Origin: Allobosea sp. OK403
GTDB taxonomy: Bacteria > Pseudomonadota > Alphaproteobacteria > Rhizobiales > Beijerinckiaceae
DNA: 64,000 nt
Assembly (NCBI RefSeq): GCF_900113835.1
Contig: NZ_FOQV01000001.1
Location: 1-64,000, forward strand
Reading direction: 5' to 3'
Part shown: piece after piece, positions 42,567 to 54,522 of the stretch
Position numbering within the stretch: position 1 is the stretch's first letter
Layout: every line of letters starts with the position of its first letter
Notes under the pieces: model-generated
Database searches by the model: none
What the model was told of the DNA's origin: nothing
The model's input: only the letters and a program-made list of their open reading frames with translations
Made by a program: the position numbers and the translations under genes

Positions 42567-44030
42567 GTGCCGTCGCTTACGCTGTCGATACAGAACGTGG
42601 ACCGGCTGCCCGATGGCGGCCCGCTCCAGATCACCATCAAGGGCCAGCGCGGGCTTGATATCGGCCGCGACCAGTATCTCGACTGGACCTTGCCCGACCC
42701 TGGCCGGATCGTCTCCAGCCGGCACTGCGAGGTGCGTTTCCGCGACGGCGCCTATTGGCTGCACGACGTGTCGAGCAACGGCACCTTCGTCAATGGCAGC
42801 GAATTGCGCATGTCGGGGCCACACCGCCTCAAGGATGGCGACCGGCTCGAGATCGGCCACTACATTATCGGGGCGAGCGTCGACAGCGAAGGTGCGTCGG
42901 ACACCGCCCCCGAGGCTGCCGCGCCGTCCTTCTCGCGGCCGGAGGAGATGTGGGACAGCGCCTCGACAGAGCCGCCGATCCCGGCCTCCGAGCTCAGGCC
43001 ACCGCGCCCGGCGACTGAGCAGAACGACCTGATGAACTGGTATGTCGATATCCCGGATATCGATGAGCCGGCGCGCCGCAACGAACCGGCCTGGCTGCCG
43101 CCGGACCGGAGCGCTGCCCCCGCCGCGCCTCCCCCTGTTCCGCCGCCGGCGCCGAATGCCGAAGTGCCGGGCTTCGAAGCCTTGCCGCCGATGACCGCGC
43201 CGCTGCCGGCGCCACGCGGCGACTGGTCGATCCACCCCATTCCCGATGCGCCCGAGCCGGCTCAGCCTTCGCCCGAGCCCGTGCCGTTGGGCGGCTACAT
43301 GACCTCGCCGCCGGCCGCGATCCTGGCGGCCAAGGCCGCGCGCCCGGCTGCCGCTGTCGCCACGGCACCCGAGCCGCCGCCGGCCGCTCCGCCGACCCCG
43401 GTCAAGGCTCCGTCGGCCCAGACTTCGGCCCAGGCGCAGATCGGCAATCAGCTCGCAGCGAGGATGGCGCGCGGCGCTGGCGTCAGCGAGGACATCTTCA
43501 ACCGCCGCTCGCCCGAGGAGATGGCCGAGCTTGCCGGCCTGCTGCTCAGGATCACTTGCGAGAACGTCAAGCAGATGCTGCAGGCGCGGGCCGAGACCAA
43601 GGGCCTCGTGCGCAGCACCAACCAGACCATGATCCAGGCGCTGGAGAACAACCCGTTGAAATTCTCGCCGACCGTCGAGGACGCGCTGCGGATCATGTTC
43701 GGGCCCAGCACGACGAGCTATCTCGACGCCAGGCGGGCGCTCGAAGACAGCTTCAAGGATCTGAAGACCCACCAGATGAACACCTACTCCGCCATGCAGC
43801 AGGCGTTGAAAATGGTGGTGGAAGATCTGGATCCCACCGTCATCGAGGCCGCGACGGACAAGGAAGGCGGGCTCGGCGGCCTGATGGGCTCGCGCAAGGC
43901 CAAGCTCTGGGACCATTTCGTCACGCGCTGGAAGGCCAAGACCGAGCGCCACGACAACGGCCTGGTCGATGCCTTCATGCTGTATTTTTCGGAATGCTAC
44001 GACAGGTTGGCGAGCAAGCTGCGCTCCTGA
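42567..44030 (+). CDS. tagH: T6SS FHA-domain protein TagH
   Basis: A 487-residue protein. It has an N-terminal FHA domain (LDIGRD; RIVSSRHCEVRFRDGAYWLHDVSSNGTFVNG), then a Pro/Ala-rich linker of about 150 residues, and a conserved C-terminal TagH (VI_FHA) domain (about the last 190 residues, with DALRIMFGPSTTSYLDARRALEDSFKDLKTH). In characterised T6SSs, FHA proteins read phosphothreonine marks from PpkA kinase and promote assembly. No ppkA or pppA is in the window. The start is uncertain: GTG 42567 places the FHA domain at the N-terminus as usual, while GTG 42549 and TTG 42522 are also in frame. Confidence 0.9.
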   Translation: MPSLTLSIQNVDRLPDGGPLQITIKGQRGLDIGRDQYLDWTLPDPGRIVSSRHCEVRFRDGAYWLHDVSSNGTFVNGSELRMSGPHRLKDGDRLEIGHYIIGASVDSEGASDTAPEAAAPSFSRPEEMWDSASTEPPIPASELRPPRPATEQNDLMNWYVDIPDIDEPARRNEPAWLPPDRSAAPAAPPPVPPPAPNAEVPGFEALPPMTAPLPAPRGDWSIHPIPDAPEPAQPSPEPVPLGGYMTSPPAAILAAKAARPAAAVATAPEPPPAAPPTPVKAPSAQTSAQAQIGNQLAARMARGAGVSEDIFNRRSPEEMAELAGLLLRITCENVKQMLQARAETKGLVRSTNQTMIQALENNPLKFSPTVEDALRIMFGPSTTSYLDARRALEDSFKDLKTHQMNTYSAMQQALKMVVEDLDPTVIEAATDKEGGLGGLMGSRKAKLWDHFVTRWKAKTERHDNGLVDAFMLYFSECYDRLASKLRS

Positions 44031-44066
44031 GCAGCCGGTTTGGAAACTCCAACCCCATCCTAAACT

Positions 44067-44119
44067 CCAGCCCTCATCCTTCGAGACGCCGCTGCGCGGC
44101 TCCTCAGGATGAGGGCTGG
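44067..44119. repeat. Palindromic repeat after tagH
   Basis: Perfect 14-bp arms CCAGCCCTCATCCT and AGGATGAGGGCTGG, with inner GCCGC/GCGGC. It lies 37 bp after the tagH stop and can act as a terminator or mRNA 3' stem. Confidence 0.85.
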
Positions 44120-44205
44120 AATGTCCAACGGGCTCCCGAGCAGCCTTGTGGGTTTACCACGCAGGATCTAGGATTCCCCTGCGTCATCTTGCGGAGGGAT
44201 AGGCC

Positions 44206-44715
44206 ATGCCGACCGGACCGGCTGCCCGTATAACCGATCCCGTGCTGCACCCGCTGCCGCCGGTCCTGCAACCGGGGCCGGGCAGCGCCAATGTCCTGAT
44301 TGGCGGCCTGCCGGCCTGGCGCGGCATCGGCGGGGCCGGTGCGGCCGCTGTGCAGGCCGCAAAGCAGGCGTCGGACACCACGCTCGCCGCGGCGAAAGCG
44401 GCGACGGTCGCTGCCGCCCCCACCCCGGGCGCAGCGGCAGCGGTTGCGGCCGAGGAGGCCGCCAAGACAGCGGCGTCCGCCGCGATGAGCGCGACGATCA
44501 CCGGTGCGGCAGCAGGCGGTGGCGGGGTCGACATCCATATCTGCGCCACGCCCTTGCCGATCCCGCCGCATGGACCCGGCGTCGTTGTCGATGGCTCGAC
44601 GACCGTGATGATCAACGGCTTGCCGGCCTGCCGCATGGGCGACACCATCGTCGAGGCGCTCGGGCCGCCCAACAAGATCATGATGGGCTGCCCGACTGTG
44701 ATCATCGGCGGCTGA
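44206..44715 (+). CDS. T6SS PAAR-domain spike-tip protein with an Ala-rich insert
   Basis: A 169-residue PAAR protein; the ATG at 44206 follows GGAGGG. The first PAAR part (PAARITDPVLHPLPPVLQPGPGSANVLIGGLPAWRG) and the second (IHICATPLPIPPHGPGVVVDGSTTVMINGLPACRMGD, then GPPNKIMMGCPTVIIGG) are separated by about 65 Ala-rich, probably helical residues (about 44-108). PAAR proteins cap the VgrG spike and can carry effectors; no toxin domain is attached. It lies between tagH and the tss operon, facing the latter. Confidence 0.87.
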   Translation: MPTGPAARITDPVLHPLPPVLQPGPGSANVLIGGLPAWRGIGGAGAAAVQAAKQASDTTLAAAKAATVAAAPTPGAAAAVAAEEAAKTAASAAMSATITGAAAGGGGVDIHICATPLPIPPHGPGVVVDGSTTVMINGLPACRMGDTIVEALGPPNKIMMGCPTVIIGG

Positions 44716-45060
44716 GCGCCCGTTTGAAATGTCCGATAGCCTTTTCCTGAGGAGGTATTCCCCGGGGAATGCCTCCTCAGAGTCTGACCTGAAATGAACC
44801 GAGCGATATCGGAGACTTCCGATCGCTCGACATCCCCGCGCCGTCATCCTGGACAAGCCGCGAAGCGGCGCAGCTCCGGATCCATCGGAGGGCTCCGGAG
44901 CTCTACGATGGATCCCGGGTCGAAGCTTCGCTTCGCCCAGGATGACGGCGCGTCGGTGGCGAAGACAGAGCCATTGAAATCTTTGGGTTCATTTCAGGCC
45001 AGCTCCTCAGGATGAGGGCATTTCCAACCGACGCTGGGCGCTTTTATTCGAACCACGGCT
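44716..45060. other. Intergenic region of palindromic repeats
   Basis: 345 bp between convergent PAAR and tssH genes. It starts with a hairpin (about 44747-44781, GAGGTATTCCCC/GGGGAATGCCTC), which may terminate the PAAR transcript. It then holds the long repeat at 44837-44952 and a GCTCCTCAGGATGAGGGC fragment near 45003. No gene is seen. Confidence 0.7.
44837..44952. repeat. Long palindromic repeat (CGTCATCCTGG type), second copy
   Basis: Perfect 16-bp arms CGCGCCGTCATCCTGG and CCAGGATGACGGCGCG, with an inner GGATCCATCGGAG/ACGATGGATCC inversion as in the copy at 32245-32376. Confidence 0.88.
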
Positions 45061-47819
<2,759 letters not shown>

Positions 47820-47823
<4 letters not shown>

Positions 47824-48863
47824 GACGGCCCCTTCGTCTTGTTGGTTTTCGGCGGTTTTTTCGGCTGTGGGGCGGTCTTTTGCCCCGGCTGGAAGCGCGC
47901 ATCGCAACGGATCTCGCTGGCATCGACATCGCGCTTCGGTGAGAGCCATGAGGTCCAGCCGAGCTGGCCCGAGCGCGACAGGCGCATCGGTTCGACCTTG
48001 CTGGCGGGGATGGCGAGCTCGATATCCCAGGTGATCTCGTGGCCGACGACGAAGAAGATCGCGTCGTTCAGGGCCTGGCAGATGTCGCCGCTCGGCAGGA
48101 AGCGCCGGTATTCGTCGAGATCGGCCGTATGCAGCCGCACCACGATCTTGTCCTCGATGCTGAAGACGCCGGCGCCGATCAGCATGTCGACGCCGAGCCG
48201 GGCATGGCGGCCGCCGAGGCTGGAGCGGTCACTTTCCTCGAATTCGATCTTCATGCCGACGAATTCATCGATCTCGACCTTGAGGTTGAACATCCCCTCG
48301 AGAAAGCCGCGCAGGCGCGCCGCCGATTTCGCCTGCGCGCCGAGCAGGCCGGAAAAGCCGGCCTTCAGCGCGTCCGGCGTGGCGTCGAGCCCGCGATAGG
48401 GCGCGCTGCCCAGTCCGATGCCGGAGCCGACGAAATCGAAGAAGCGGTCATGGTCGAGGCTGTCATGCTGGGCCACAGGCCTGGCATCGGCCCAGCTGCG
48501 GAAAAACAATTGCAGGAAGCGGTTCTGAAACAGGTCGAGAAAGCGCGGAAAGGCGTCGTCGCCGGCGAGCAGCCAGCCATGGGCTTCCTCGGTCGTGGCA
48601 TAGGGCAGGGCACCCTGCGGGCCGAGCAGGCCGAGGAACTTGACCAGGATGCGCATGCGCCCGGTCGCGTCCGCCCCGGCCTTGGCCAGGGTCGAGGCCG
48701 GGAAATCCATATAGGGGTCCTGGCCCAGCGCGACATAGTCCTCGCGCGTCGCGCTGGAATTGCCGATGCGGGGCTGCTTGGGATTGGCGCGCTCCAGCCG
48801 CCGCAGCGTCTCGTAGAAATCGAAGCGCCAGGGCTCCTGGGTCAGGTCCTCGAGGAAGCTCAC
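47820..48863 (-). CDS. tssG: T6SS baseplate protein TssG
   Basis: A 347-residue TssG (VasB/ImpH) family protein. The family pattern is visible at the N-terminus (LTQEPWRFDFYETLRRLERANPKQPRIGNS). In the middle are FLGLLGPQGALPYATTEEAHGW and the FLDLFQNRFLQLFFRSWA segment. A Lys/Pro-rich tail of about 20 residues ends the protein. With TssE, TssF and TssK it forms the baseplate wedge. It overlaps both tssF and tssH by 4 bp, so the three are translationally coupled. Confidence 0.93.
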
Positions 48864-50821
48864 AGCACCCTCCTCGATCCGGCGCGGGGCGGCCAGCGCG
48901 CGATCTCGCCGCGCTCGACCGTGCGGATCACGGTCTGGGTGAAGTGGTTCATGCCGGCATATTCGGCGAAGAAGCGGTCGAGGATGGCTCCCAGCAGGAA
49001 GGCGCCCGAGCCCTCGAAGGCCTTCTCGTCCAGGGTCACGGTGACCTCCGTGCCGCGCGCTGCGCCGAGCCCCGCGCGATGGCGCACGCGCCTGACCACA
49101 GGGCGGCTGTCGAGCGAACGCGTCCCGCGGATGCGCCGTTCGGTGGCGGCGTCCGCGAGGTCGGCGAAGAGGGCGAGCGTCTCGCGCAGCGCCCGCCCGT
49201 CCTTGCCGCCGCCGCGCTCGAGCAGGCCGAGATGGTTGAGGCTGAGCATGTTGATCAATCGCCAGGTCACGGTCCCGGTATGGGCGGTCTCGCCGCGGCT
49301 GCGCAGATAGGAGGCGACGGGCTCGCGCGGCGCCGTCGGCCCCGCCACGCAGACGATGTCGAGCGTCTGGTCCTCGGGCAGGCGGAAATCGGCGCCGCTG
49401 CTGCCGACCGGCAACTGCTCGGCCAGATGCCGGTTACTGCAGAAGGCGCGGATGCTGAGCTCGACGACGCGCGCTGCCAGATCCGTGCCCGGCTTTTCCG
49501 TCAGCGAGATGAACATGTCCGTGCCGATATAGTCTGAAGCCGCGCCGCGCTGCTTCTCCTCGATCGAGCGGCGCCGGGGCAGGCGGCGGATGGTGTAGAA
49601 CAGCCCGGATTCATCGCCGCTTTCGAGCGAGGAGGAATAGAGCGGGCGCACCGGCACCTTCTCCCGCCCGCCGGCGAAATGCGCGAAGACCTCGACGATG
49701 CGGTGCGGTTCGAATTCGAGATAGCGGCTGCGGTCCGGCACGACATGGTGCTCGTGGACATTGGTCTTCATCGGAATGCGGTCGGTGCCCATCTCGAACA
49801 GGTTCACCGCAGGGCTCGTGTAGAGCGAGAAGGTGTTGCCATCGACGATGCTGCCGAGCCGCGGGCTCGCCTCGTCGAAGACCATGACGATCTCGATATT
49901 GCGCGCCGCGAGCGACTGGCGGACGGCTTTCAGCCCGCCCAGCGTGAAGCCGAGGAATTTGCGCGGGAACATGAAATATTCGCGCAGCAGGTCGAAGCCC
50001 CGGAAGATCCGGGCATCATGCGGCAGCAGCGCCTCTTCCTCCTCCATGCCGATCTGCCGCAGGCAATCCTGCGGCAAGGGCACGGCGACCGGATCGCCGA
50101 ACGGATCGAGATAGCGCAGGAACACGCCGATGCAGCGCGCCATGACGTGCTCATAGAGGGCGTGGGCATCCGGTTCCGCGCCGGTGAGATAGAAGGGCAG
50201 GGTCTCGAGCTTCGTGCCGGAGAACCAGCATTCGGGCTTCGCCTTGGCTTCAGTGTCGGAAGGCTCGTCGTCGCGGCGCGGCGTGGTGCGGTGGGTCAGG
50301 CCGATGCGCAGGCCCGCCAGCGCCCGCCGGTCGATCGGGATGCCAAGGCCCTGCAAGGCGGCGGGCGTCGCGAAATACTCCGCGCCGGTGATCTCGAAGG
50401 GCCAGAGCGTGACGTCGGAGGCGAGCCGATAGCGGCAGGCGACACGGCGGCCGCGCTGCTGATAGGTCGCGTCGATATAGCTGCCCTTCGCGATGGCTTT
50501 GCCTTCGCGCAGCGCCGTGTCGCCGAAGGCGGGCTGAAAGCGCGCCAGGATGCAGGACGGTGTCGGCGCCAGATAATTCGGCACCAGCTGCTCGAGCAGA
50601 TTGGAGGTGAATTCCGGGAATTCATGCTTCAGCTTGAGCTGCACGCGCGCCGCGAGAAAGGCGGTGCCCTCCAGCAGTCCCGACACCATCGGGTCGATGC
50701 GGTCGCGCACCAGGCCGCCGAGGCGGTCGGCAATGCCGGGATATTCGTCGCCGAACTCCTTGGCCTGCTGGTAGAGCAGGTCCAGTTCGCGATTGTAGAG
50801 GTCGAGGAATTCGCGATCCAT
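48860..50821 (-). CDS. tssF: T6SS baseplate protein TssF
   Basis: A 653-residue TssF (VasA/ImpG) protein. The diagnostic N-terminus reads FLDLYNRELDLLYQQAKEFGDEYPGIADRLGG, and GLLEGTAFLAARVQLKLKHEFPEFTSNLLEQLVPNYLAPTPS follows directly. Near the C-terminus are VTWRLINMLSLNHLGL and the RGTEVTVTLDE region. It is a wedge component with TssG. The gene is separated from tssE upstream by 240 bp that include a dispersed palindromic element. Confidence 0.93.
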   Translation of the reverse strand: MDREFLDLYNRELDLLYQQAKEFGDEYPGIADRLGGLVRDRIDPMVSGLLEGTAFLAARVQLKLKHEFPEFTSNLLEQLVPNYLAPTPSCILARFQPAFGDTALREGKAIAKGSYIDATYQQRGRRVACRYRLASDVTLWPFEITGAEYFATPAALQGLGIPIDRRALAGLRIGLTHRTTPRRDDEPSDTEAKAKPECWFSGTKLETLPFYLTGAEPDAHALYEHVMARCIGVFLRYLDPFGDPVAVPLPQDCLRQIGMEEEEALLPHDARIFRGFDLLREYFMFPRKFLGFTLGGLKAVRQSLAARNIEIVMVFDEASPRLGSIVDGNTFSLYTSPAVNLFEMGTDRIPMKTNVHEHHVVPDRSRYLEFEPHRIVEVFAHFAGGREKVPVRPLYSSSLESGDESGLFYTIRRLPRRRSIEEKQRGAASDYIGTDMFISLTEKPGTDLAARVVELSIRAFCSNRHLAEQLPVGSSGADFRLPEDQTLDIVCVAGPTAPREPVASYLRSRGETAHTGTVTWRLINMLSLNHLGLLERGGGKDGRALRETLALFADLADAATERRIRGTRSLDSRPVVRRVRHRAGLGAARGTEVTVTLDEKAFEGSGAFLLGAILDRFFAEYAGMNHFTQTVIRTVERGEIARWPPRAGSRRVL

Positions 50822-51061
50822 GGCGGCTAGAGTGTCGTATCGAAACGCGGAAGCCGATCCCTGGGCGACATCATGCCCTCATGCTGCGATGAGCGCCGGA
50901 GCGGGCCGGGATGATGTCTGGGGTCGTCATGGGCGTATTCCCGAAGGTCGAAACGAACTCGTCTGCCGAGGTAACCTGAATGGACAGGGCGCGCTGCCTT
51001 AGTCTTTTGTTTTTACGCGTTTTCTTCACGCGAACCGGTATCCACTTCGCTCGAAAACGCT
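50822..51061. other. Gap between tssE and tssF with a dispersed repeat
   Basis: 240 bp in an otherwise tight operon. The 3' part (51007-51063) is copy 5 of the dispersed palindromic element. The rest shows no gene and no recognisable promoter. Confidence 0.6.
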
Positions 51062-51063
51062 CT
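51007..51063 (-). repeat. Dispersed palindromic element, copy 5
   Basis: On the minus strand it reads AGAGCGTTTTCGAGCGAAGT, then ACCGGTTCGCGTGAAGAAAA and CGCGTAAAAACAA. Its first two bases (AG) are the last two bases of the tssE stop codon TAG. Confidence 0.9.
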
Positions 51064-51607
51064 AGAGGCGGCTGACCATGATCTTGCCCGAGCCCGCCTG
51101 CATCTCGGCGAAGAACTCGACGGGAACATTGACCGGGTCCGCCACCATGTCGGCGCGCACGATGAAGCGGACCGCCAGTTCATGCACGGCGATCGACTTG
51201 TCGCGCTCGACATGCAGCGATTGCCGGACAAGCCGCGGCTCGAAGAGCAGCAGCGCGTCCTTGATCTCCTGGTCGATATTCTCGATGCCCGCCTCGTCGA
51301 TCGTGCGATGGGCGATGTCGGGCAGGCCGTAATTGAGGATCGACCGGCGAACGGCTTCGTTGGAGCCGAGATCGAAGGACGATTCCAGGTTCACGGTGTT
51401 CAGCAGAGTGCCGAGATCGCGCGACAACTCGCTGCGCAATCGGCTCTCCGAGATCGCGGCCCGGCCGGTCACGAGACGGCCAGCCAAGACGCGCTCACCG
51501 GCCTCGTCACGCAGATCGACAGCCTTTCTGGCATCCTTTGCCTCCGCTCCGGCGCGGAAGGCCGACATCAGCGGAATCCGCAGGCTGACCGATTTCTTGC
51601 GACTCAT
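51062..51607 (-). CDS. tssE: T6SS baseplate protein TssE (gp25-like)
   Basis: A 181-residue gp25-like lysozyme-fold protein. The conserved core reads LRSELSRDLGTLLNTVNLES (about residues 57-76) and SILNYGLPDIAHRTI, followed by LLLFEPRLVRQSLHVE. The protein ends at IMVSRL with a TAG whose AG belongs to an inserted palindromic element. It joins TssF, TssG and TssK in the baseplate. Confidence 0.92.
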   Translation of the reverse strand: MSRKKSVSLRIPLMSAFRAGAEAKDARKAVDLRDEAGERVLAGRLVTGRAAISESRLRSELSRDLGTLLNTVNLESSFDLGSNEAVRRSILNYGLPDIAHRTIDEAGIENIDQEIKDALLLFEPRLVRQSLHVERDKSIAVHELAVRFIVRADMVADPVNVPVEFFAEMQAGSGKIMVSRL

Positions 51608-51732
51608 CGCCTACTCCGCAAGCCAAGCACAGGCGGAAGCCGCGCGGAGCGCGGCCGCCGTGATCTCGCGCGGCTGCAAAAGGCCGCGACACCGCTGACC
51701 CGAGGGCTGGTGCTGCAGACCGCCGCCGCTGA

Positions 51733-52218
51733 TTACGCCGCGTCGACCTTGGCGATGTCGTATTTGAACGAGGGCTCCTTGCCCTTGTTGCCCTTGGCGT
51801 CCTGCGCCGCGAACTTGTACTCGAATTTGGCGAAATTCAGCGCGAAGGACACGGTGGCCTCATCACCTGAGCCGCTCAAACTGACATTGCTGACGATGAT
51901 CTCTTCCATGATCAGCGTGACGAAATCGAGCGGCTTGTCGCCGGCCTTGCGCTGGATCAGCGTGCCCTTGCCGATATGGGTGCCTTTCGCCAGGAACTGC
52001 AGCAGGGTGACGGAGGCGGTGTCCGCCCTCATGAAGCATTGCACGTCCCCGAAGGAGGATTTGCCTTTGCCGCCACCGGTCGCCTCATGCATCGAGGCGC
52101 TCTGGCTTGCACCGAAGCTCCAGGATTGGAGCGCGAGCTCCTTTTCATGCCCTTTGACGGTGCTGTCGCCTTCGACTGACGGCGATTCGAGCTTCAGGTG
52201 GATGTCTTCGGCTGCCAT
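51733..52218 (-). CDS. hcp: T6SS tube protein Hcp (TssD)
   Basis: A 161-residue Hcp1-family protein. The N-terminus is MAAEDIHLKLESPSVEGDST. The family's SWSFGASQSASMH, then GKSSFGDVQCFMRADTAS and the C-terminal VSFALNFAKFEYKF are visible. It forms hexameric rings that stack into the inner tube. It lies between tssC and tssE with flanking gaps of 131 and 125 bp, which may allow separate, higher expression. Confidence 0.94.
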   Translation of the reverse strand: MAAEDIHLKLESPSVEGDSTVKGHEKELALQSWSFGASQSASMHEATGGGKGKSSFGDVQCFMRADTASVTLLQFLAKGTHIGKGTLIQRKAGDKPLDFVTLIMEEIIVSNVSLSGSGDEATVSFALNFAKFEYKFAAQDAKGNKGKEPSFKYDIAKVDAA

Positions 52219-52349
52219 AGTGGATTCTCCATTGCCAGTGCAGACTAGGCGCCGTTGCCCGCCCGGGCTTCCGGTGCCACTCCCAACCCCGGTAGAGAGG
52301 CTGTCGTTGCAGCCACGCTACCTGGAGCAATCCGAGTTCAGACGGCCTC

Positions 52350-53843
52350 TCAGGACTTCTGCGGGAGCCGCGACACCAGGCTGAGGCTCACATCCATGCC
52401 CTCGAGCTGGTAGTGCGGCCGCAACAGGAAGCGCGCCGAGTAGTAACCTGGGTTTTCCTCGTCCGGGCGAATCTGGACGCTGGCTGCCGCCAGCGGCTTG
52501 CGCGCCTTCGTTTGTTCGGTCGAGGTCGCTGGTGCGCCATCGACATATTGGTTGATCCATTCCTGCAGCCAGACGGTGAGCTGCTCCTGCTCCATCGTCG
52601 AGCCGACCTTGTCGCGCACCATGCATTTCAGGTAATGCGCGAAACGCGAGACCGCGAACATGTATGGCAGGCGGGAGCGAAGGTTTGACGACGCCGTCGC
52701 ATCGACGTTGTTGTCGTATTTCTTCGGCTTGTAGAGCGATTGCGCGCCGATGAAGGCTGCCTTGTCGGAATTCTTGCGGTGGATCAGCGGGATCAGCCCG
52801 GCCTTGGCGAGCTCGGCCTCGCGCCGGTCGCTGATCGCGATTTCGGTGGGGCATTTCAGGTCGACGCCGCCATCATCGCTCGGGAAGGTATGGGTCGGCA
52901 GGTTGATGACTTCGCCGCCCGACTGGACGCCGCGAATGCGCGTGCACCAGCCCCATTCCTTGAAGGCCCGGTTGATGTTCACCGCCATCGCATAGGAGGC
53001 GTTCATCCAGGCATAGTTCGAGCCGGTATGGCCGTCGGTTTCCTCCTCGAAGCCGAATTCCTCGACAGGGTCGGATTTCGCGCCATAGGGCAGGCGTGAC
53101 AGCACACGCGGCATGCACAGGCCGGCGTAGCAGGAATCGTCGGAATCGCGCAGCGAGCGCCAGGCGGCATAGTCGGGCGTGTCGAAGATCTTGCCGAGAT
53201 CGCGCGGATTGGCGAGCTCGTTCCAGGAATCCATGCCCATCAATGTCGGGCCTGCGGCCGCGAAGAAGGGCGCATGCGCGGAGGCCGCGACCTTGCTGAT
53301 GTCGCGCAGCAGCTGCACGTCCTGCGGCAGGTGGCTGAAATAGTAGTCGCCGATCAGGCAGCCATAGGGTTCGCCGCCGAGCTGGCCGAACTCATGCTCA
53401 TAGACCTTCTTGAACAGCGGGCTCTGGTCCCATTTCGCGCCGGGATAGAGCTTCAGCGTGCGCGACAGCTCGTTCTTCGAGATGTTCATCACGCGGATCT
53501 TGAGCTGAACGTCAGTCTCCGAATTCATGATCAGGTAGTTCAGCCCGCGCCAGGCGCTCTCGATCTGCTGAAATTCCGGCGCGTGGATGATCGCGTTGAC
53601 CTGCTCGGAGAGCTTCTTGTCGAGTTGCGCGATCATCTCCTCGATCGTGTCGAGAACGTCGTCCTTGACCAGCGACTGATCGGCCAGCGCCTGCTGGACC
53701 AGCGTCGAGACGGCATTCTCGACCTCGGTCGCGGCGCGTTCGCTGCGCGGCTTGAAGCTCTGCTTCAGCAGCGAGGCGAACTCATCGACATCGCGCGTTT
53801 CGGTCTGCCCGGTTTGGGTAGCGGATTTGAGCTCGGTAGCCAT
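52350..53843 (-). CDS. tssC: T6SS sheath protein TssC (VipB)
   Basis: A 497-residue large sheath subunit. Family blocks are INAIIHAPEFQQIESAWRGLNYLI, the FKKVYEHEFGQLGGEPYGCLIGDY segment and FAHYLKCMVRDKVGS. It pairs with TssB to form the contractile sheath recycled by ClpV. It lies 77 bp downstream of tssB. Length and ending (GMDVSLSLVSRLPQKS) are typical. Confidence 0.95.
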   Translation of the reverse strand: MATELKSATQTGQTETRDVDEFASLLKQSFKPRSERAATEVENAVSTLVQQALADQSLVKDDVLDTIEEMIAQLDKKLSEQVNAIIHAPEFQQIESAWRGLNYLIMNSETDVQLKIRVMNISKNELSRTLKLYPGAKWDQSPLFKKVYEHEFGQLGGEPYGCLIGDYYFSHLPQDVQLLRDISKVAASAHAPFFAAAGPTLMGMDSWNELANPRDLGKIFDTPDYAAWRSLRDSDDSCYAGLCMPRVLSRLPYGAKSDPVEEFGFEEETDGHTGSNYAWMNASYAMAVNINRAFKEWGWCTRIRGVQSGGEVINLPTHTFPSDDGGVDLKCPTEIAISDRREAELAKAGLIPLIHRKNSDKAAFIGAQSLYKPKKYDNNVDATASSNLRSRLPYMFAVSRFAHYLKCMVRDKVGSTMEQEQLTVWLQEWINQYVDGAPATSTEQTKARKPLAAASVQIRPDEENPGYYSARFLLRPHYQLEGMDVSLSLVSRLPQKS

Positions 53844-53920
53844 GATGACCGTTCCAAAAAGCGAAGTGGCGCGTCGTAGGCGTGCTCAGGATTGTGGGCG
53901 TGCCTAGGATTTGGGCGTGC

Positions 53921-54442
53921 TTAGGATTTCTCGTCTTCGGAGGCTGGTTTGGCGCGCTCGCTCAGCGCGGCCATCAGTTTCGGGTCGCTCAGCAGTTCAC
54001 GCAGCTTGGCTTCCGCGCCCGCTTTCCCGTCCATGTAGCTCTTGAGGTTGGCGAGCTGCTCGCGCGCCTCCAGCAGCTTGGCGACGGCCGGCACCTGGCG
54101 CGCCACCGCGGCGGGGCTGAAATCGGCCATCTTCGAGAACCGCAGCGCGACCTGGAGCTTTTCGCCCGATGGCGTGTCGCCGAGCTTGTTGTCGACCCGG
54201 AAGGTGACGCCAGGCTCGATCGCCGCCATGCGGTTCTCGAAGTTGTCCATGTCGATGTCGAGGAACCCGCGATCCGCCACGTCGGGTTTTTCTGCGCCGG
54301 CATAGTTTCCGGACAGATCCGACATCACACCCATGACAAACGGAATCTCGATCTTACGATTGGCATCGTAAGGGTCATCGTAACTGATATGAACCCGAGG
54401 CGCTCGGTTGCGTCGGATGAACTTCTGGCCGCTGTCGGACAT
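53921..54442 (-). CDS. tssB: T6SS sheath protein TssB (VipA)
   Basis: A 173-residue small sheath subunit. The ATG at 54442 starts MSDSGQKFIRRNRAPRVHIS, the usual N-terminus; an in-frame upstream start at 54487 is less likely. FVMGVMSDLSGN and the C-terminal region ARQVPAVAKLLEAREQLANLKSYMDGK are family hallmarks. Confidence 0.94.
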   Translation of the reverse strand: MSDSGQKFIRRNRAPRVHISYDDPYDANRKIEIPFVMGVMSDLSGNYAGAEKPDVADRGFLDIDMDNFENRMAAIEPGVTFRVDNKLGDTPSGEKLQVALRFSKMADFSPAAVARQVPAVAKLLEAREQLANLKSYMDGKAGAEAKLRELLSDPKLMAALSERAKPASEDEKS

Positions 54443-54522
54443 GTCAACCCCCGAGGCTGCTTCGCTGCGGAAATGAAGCAGAAACACTACATTTCAAAAC
54501 GGCCGTAAGGTCAACTCCATGA

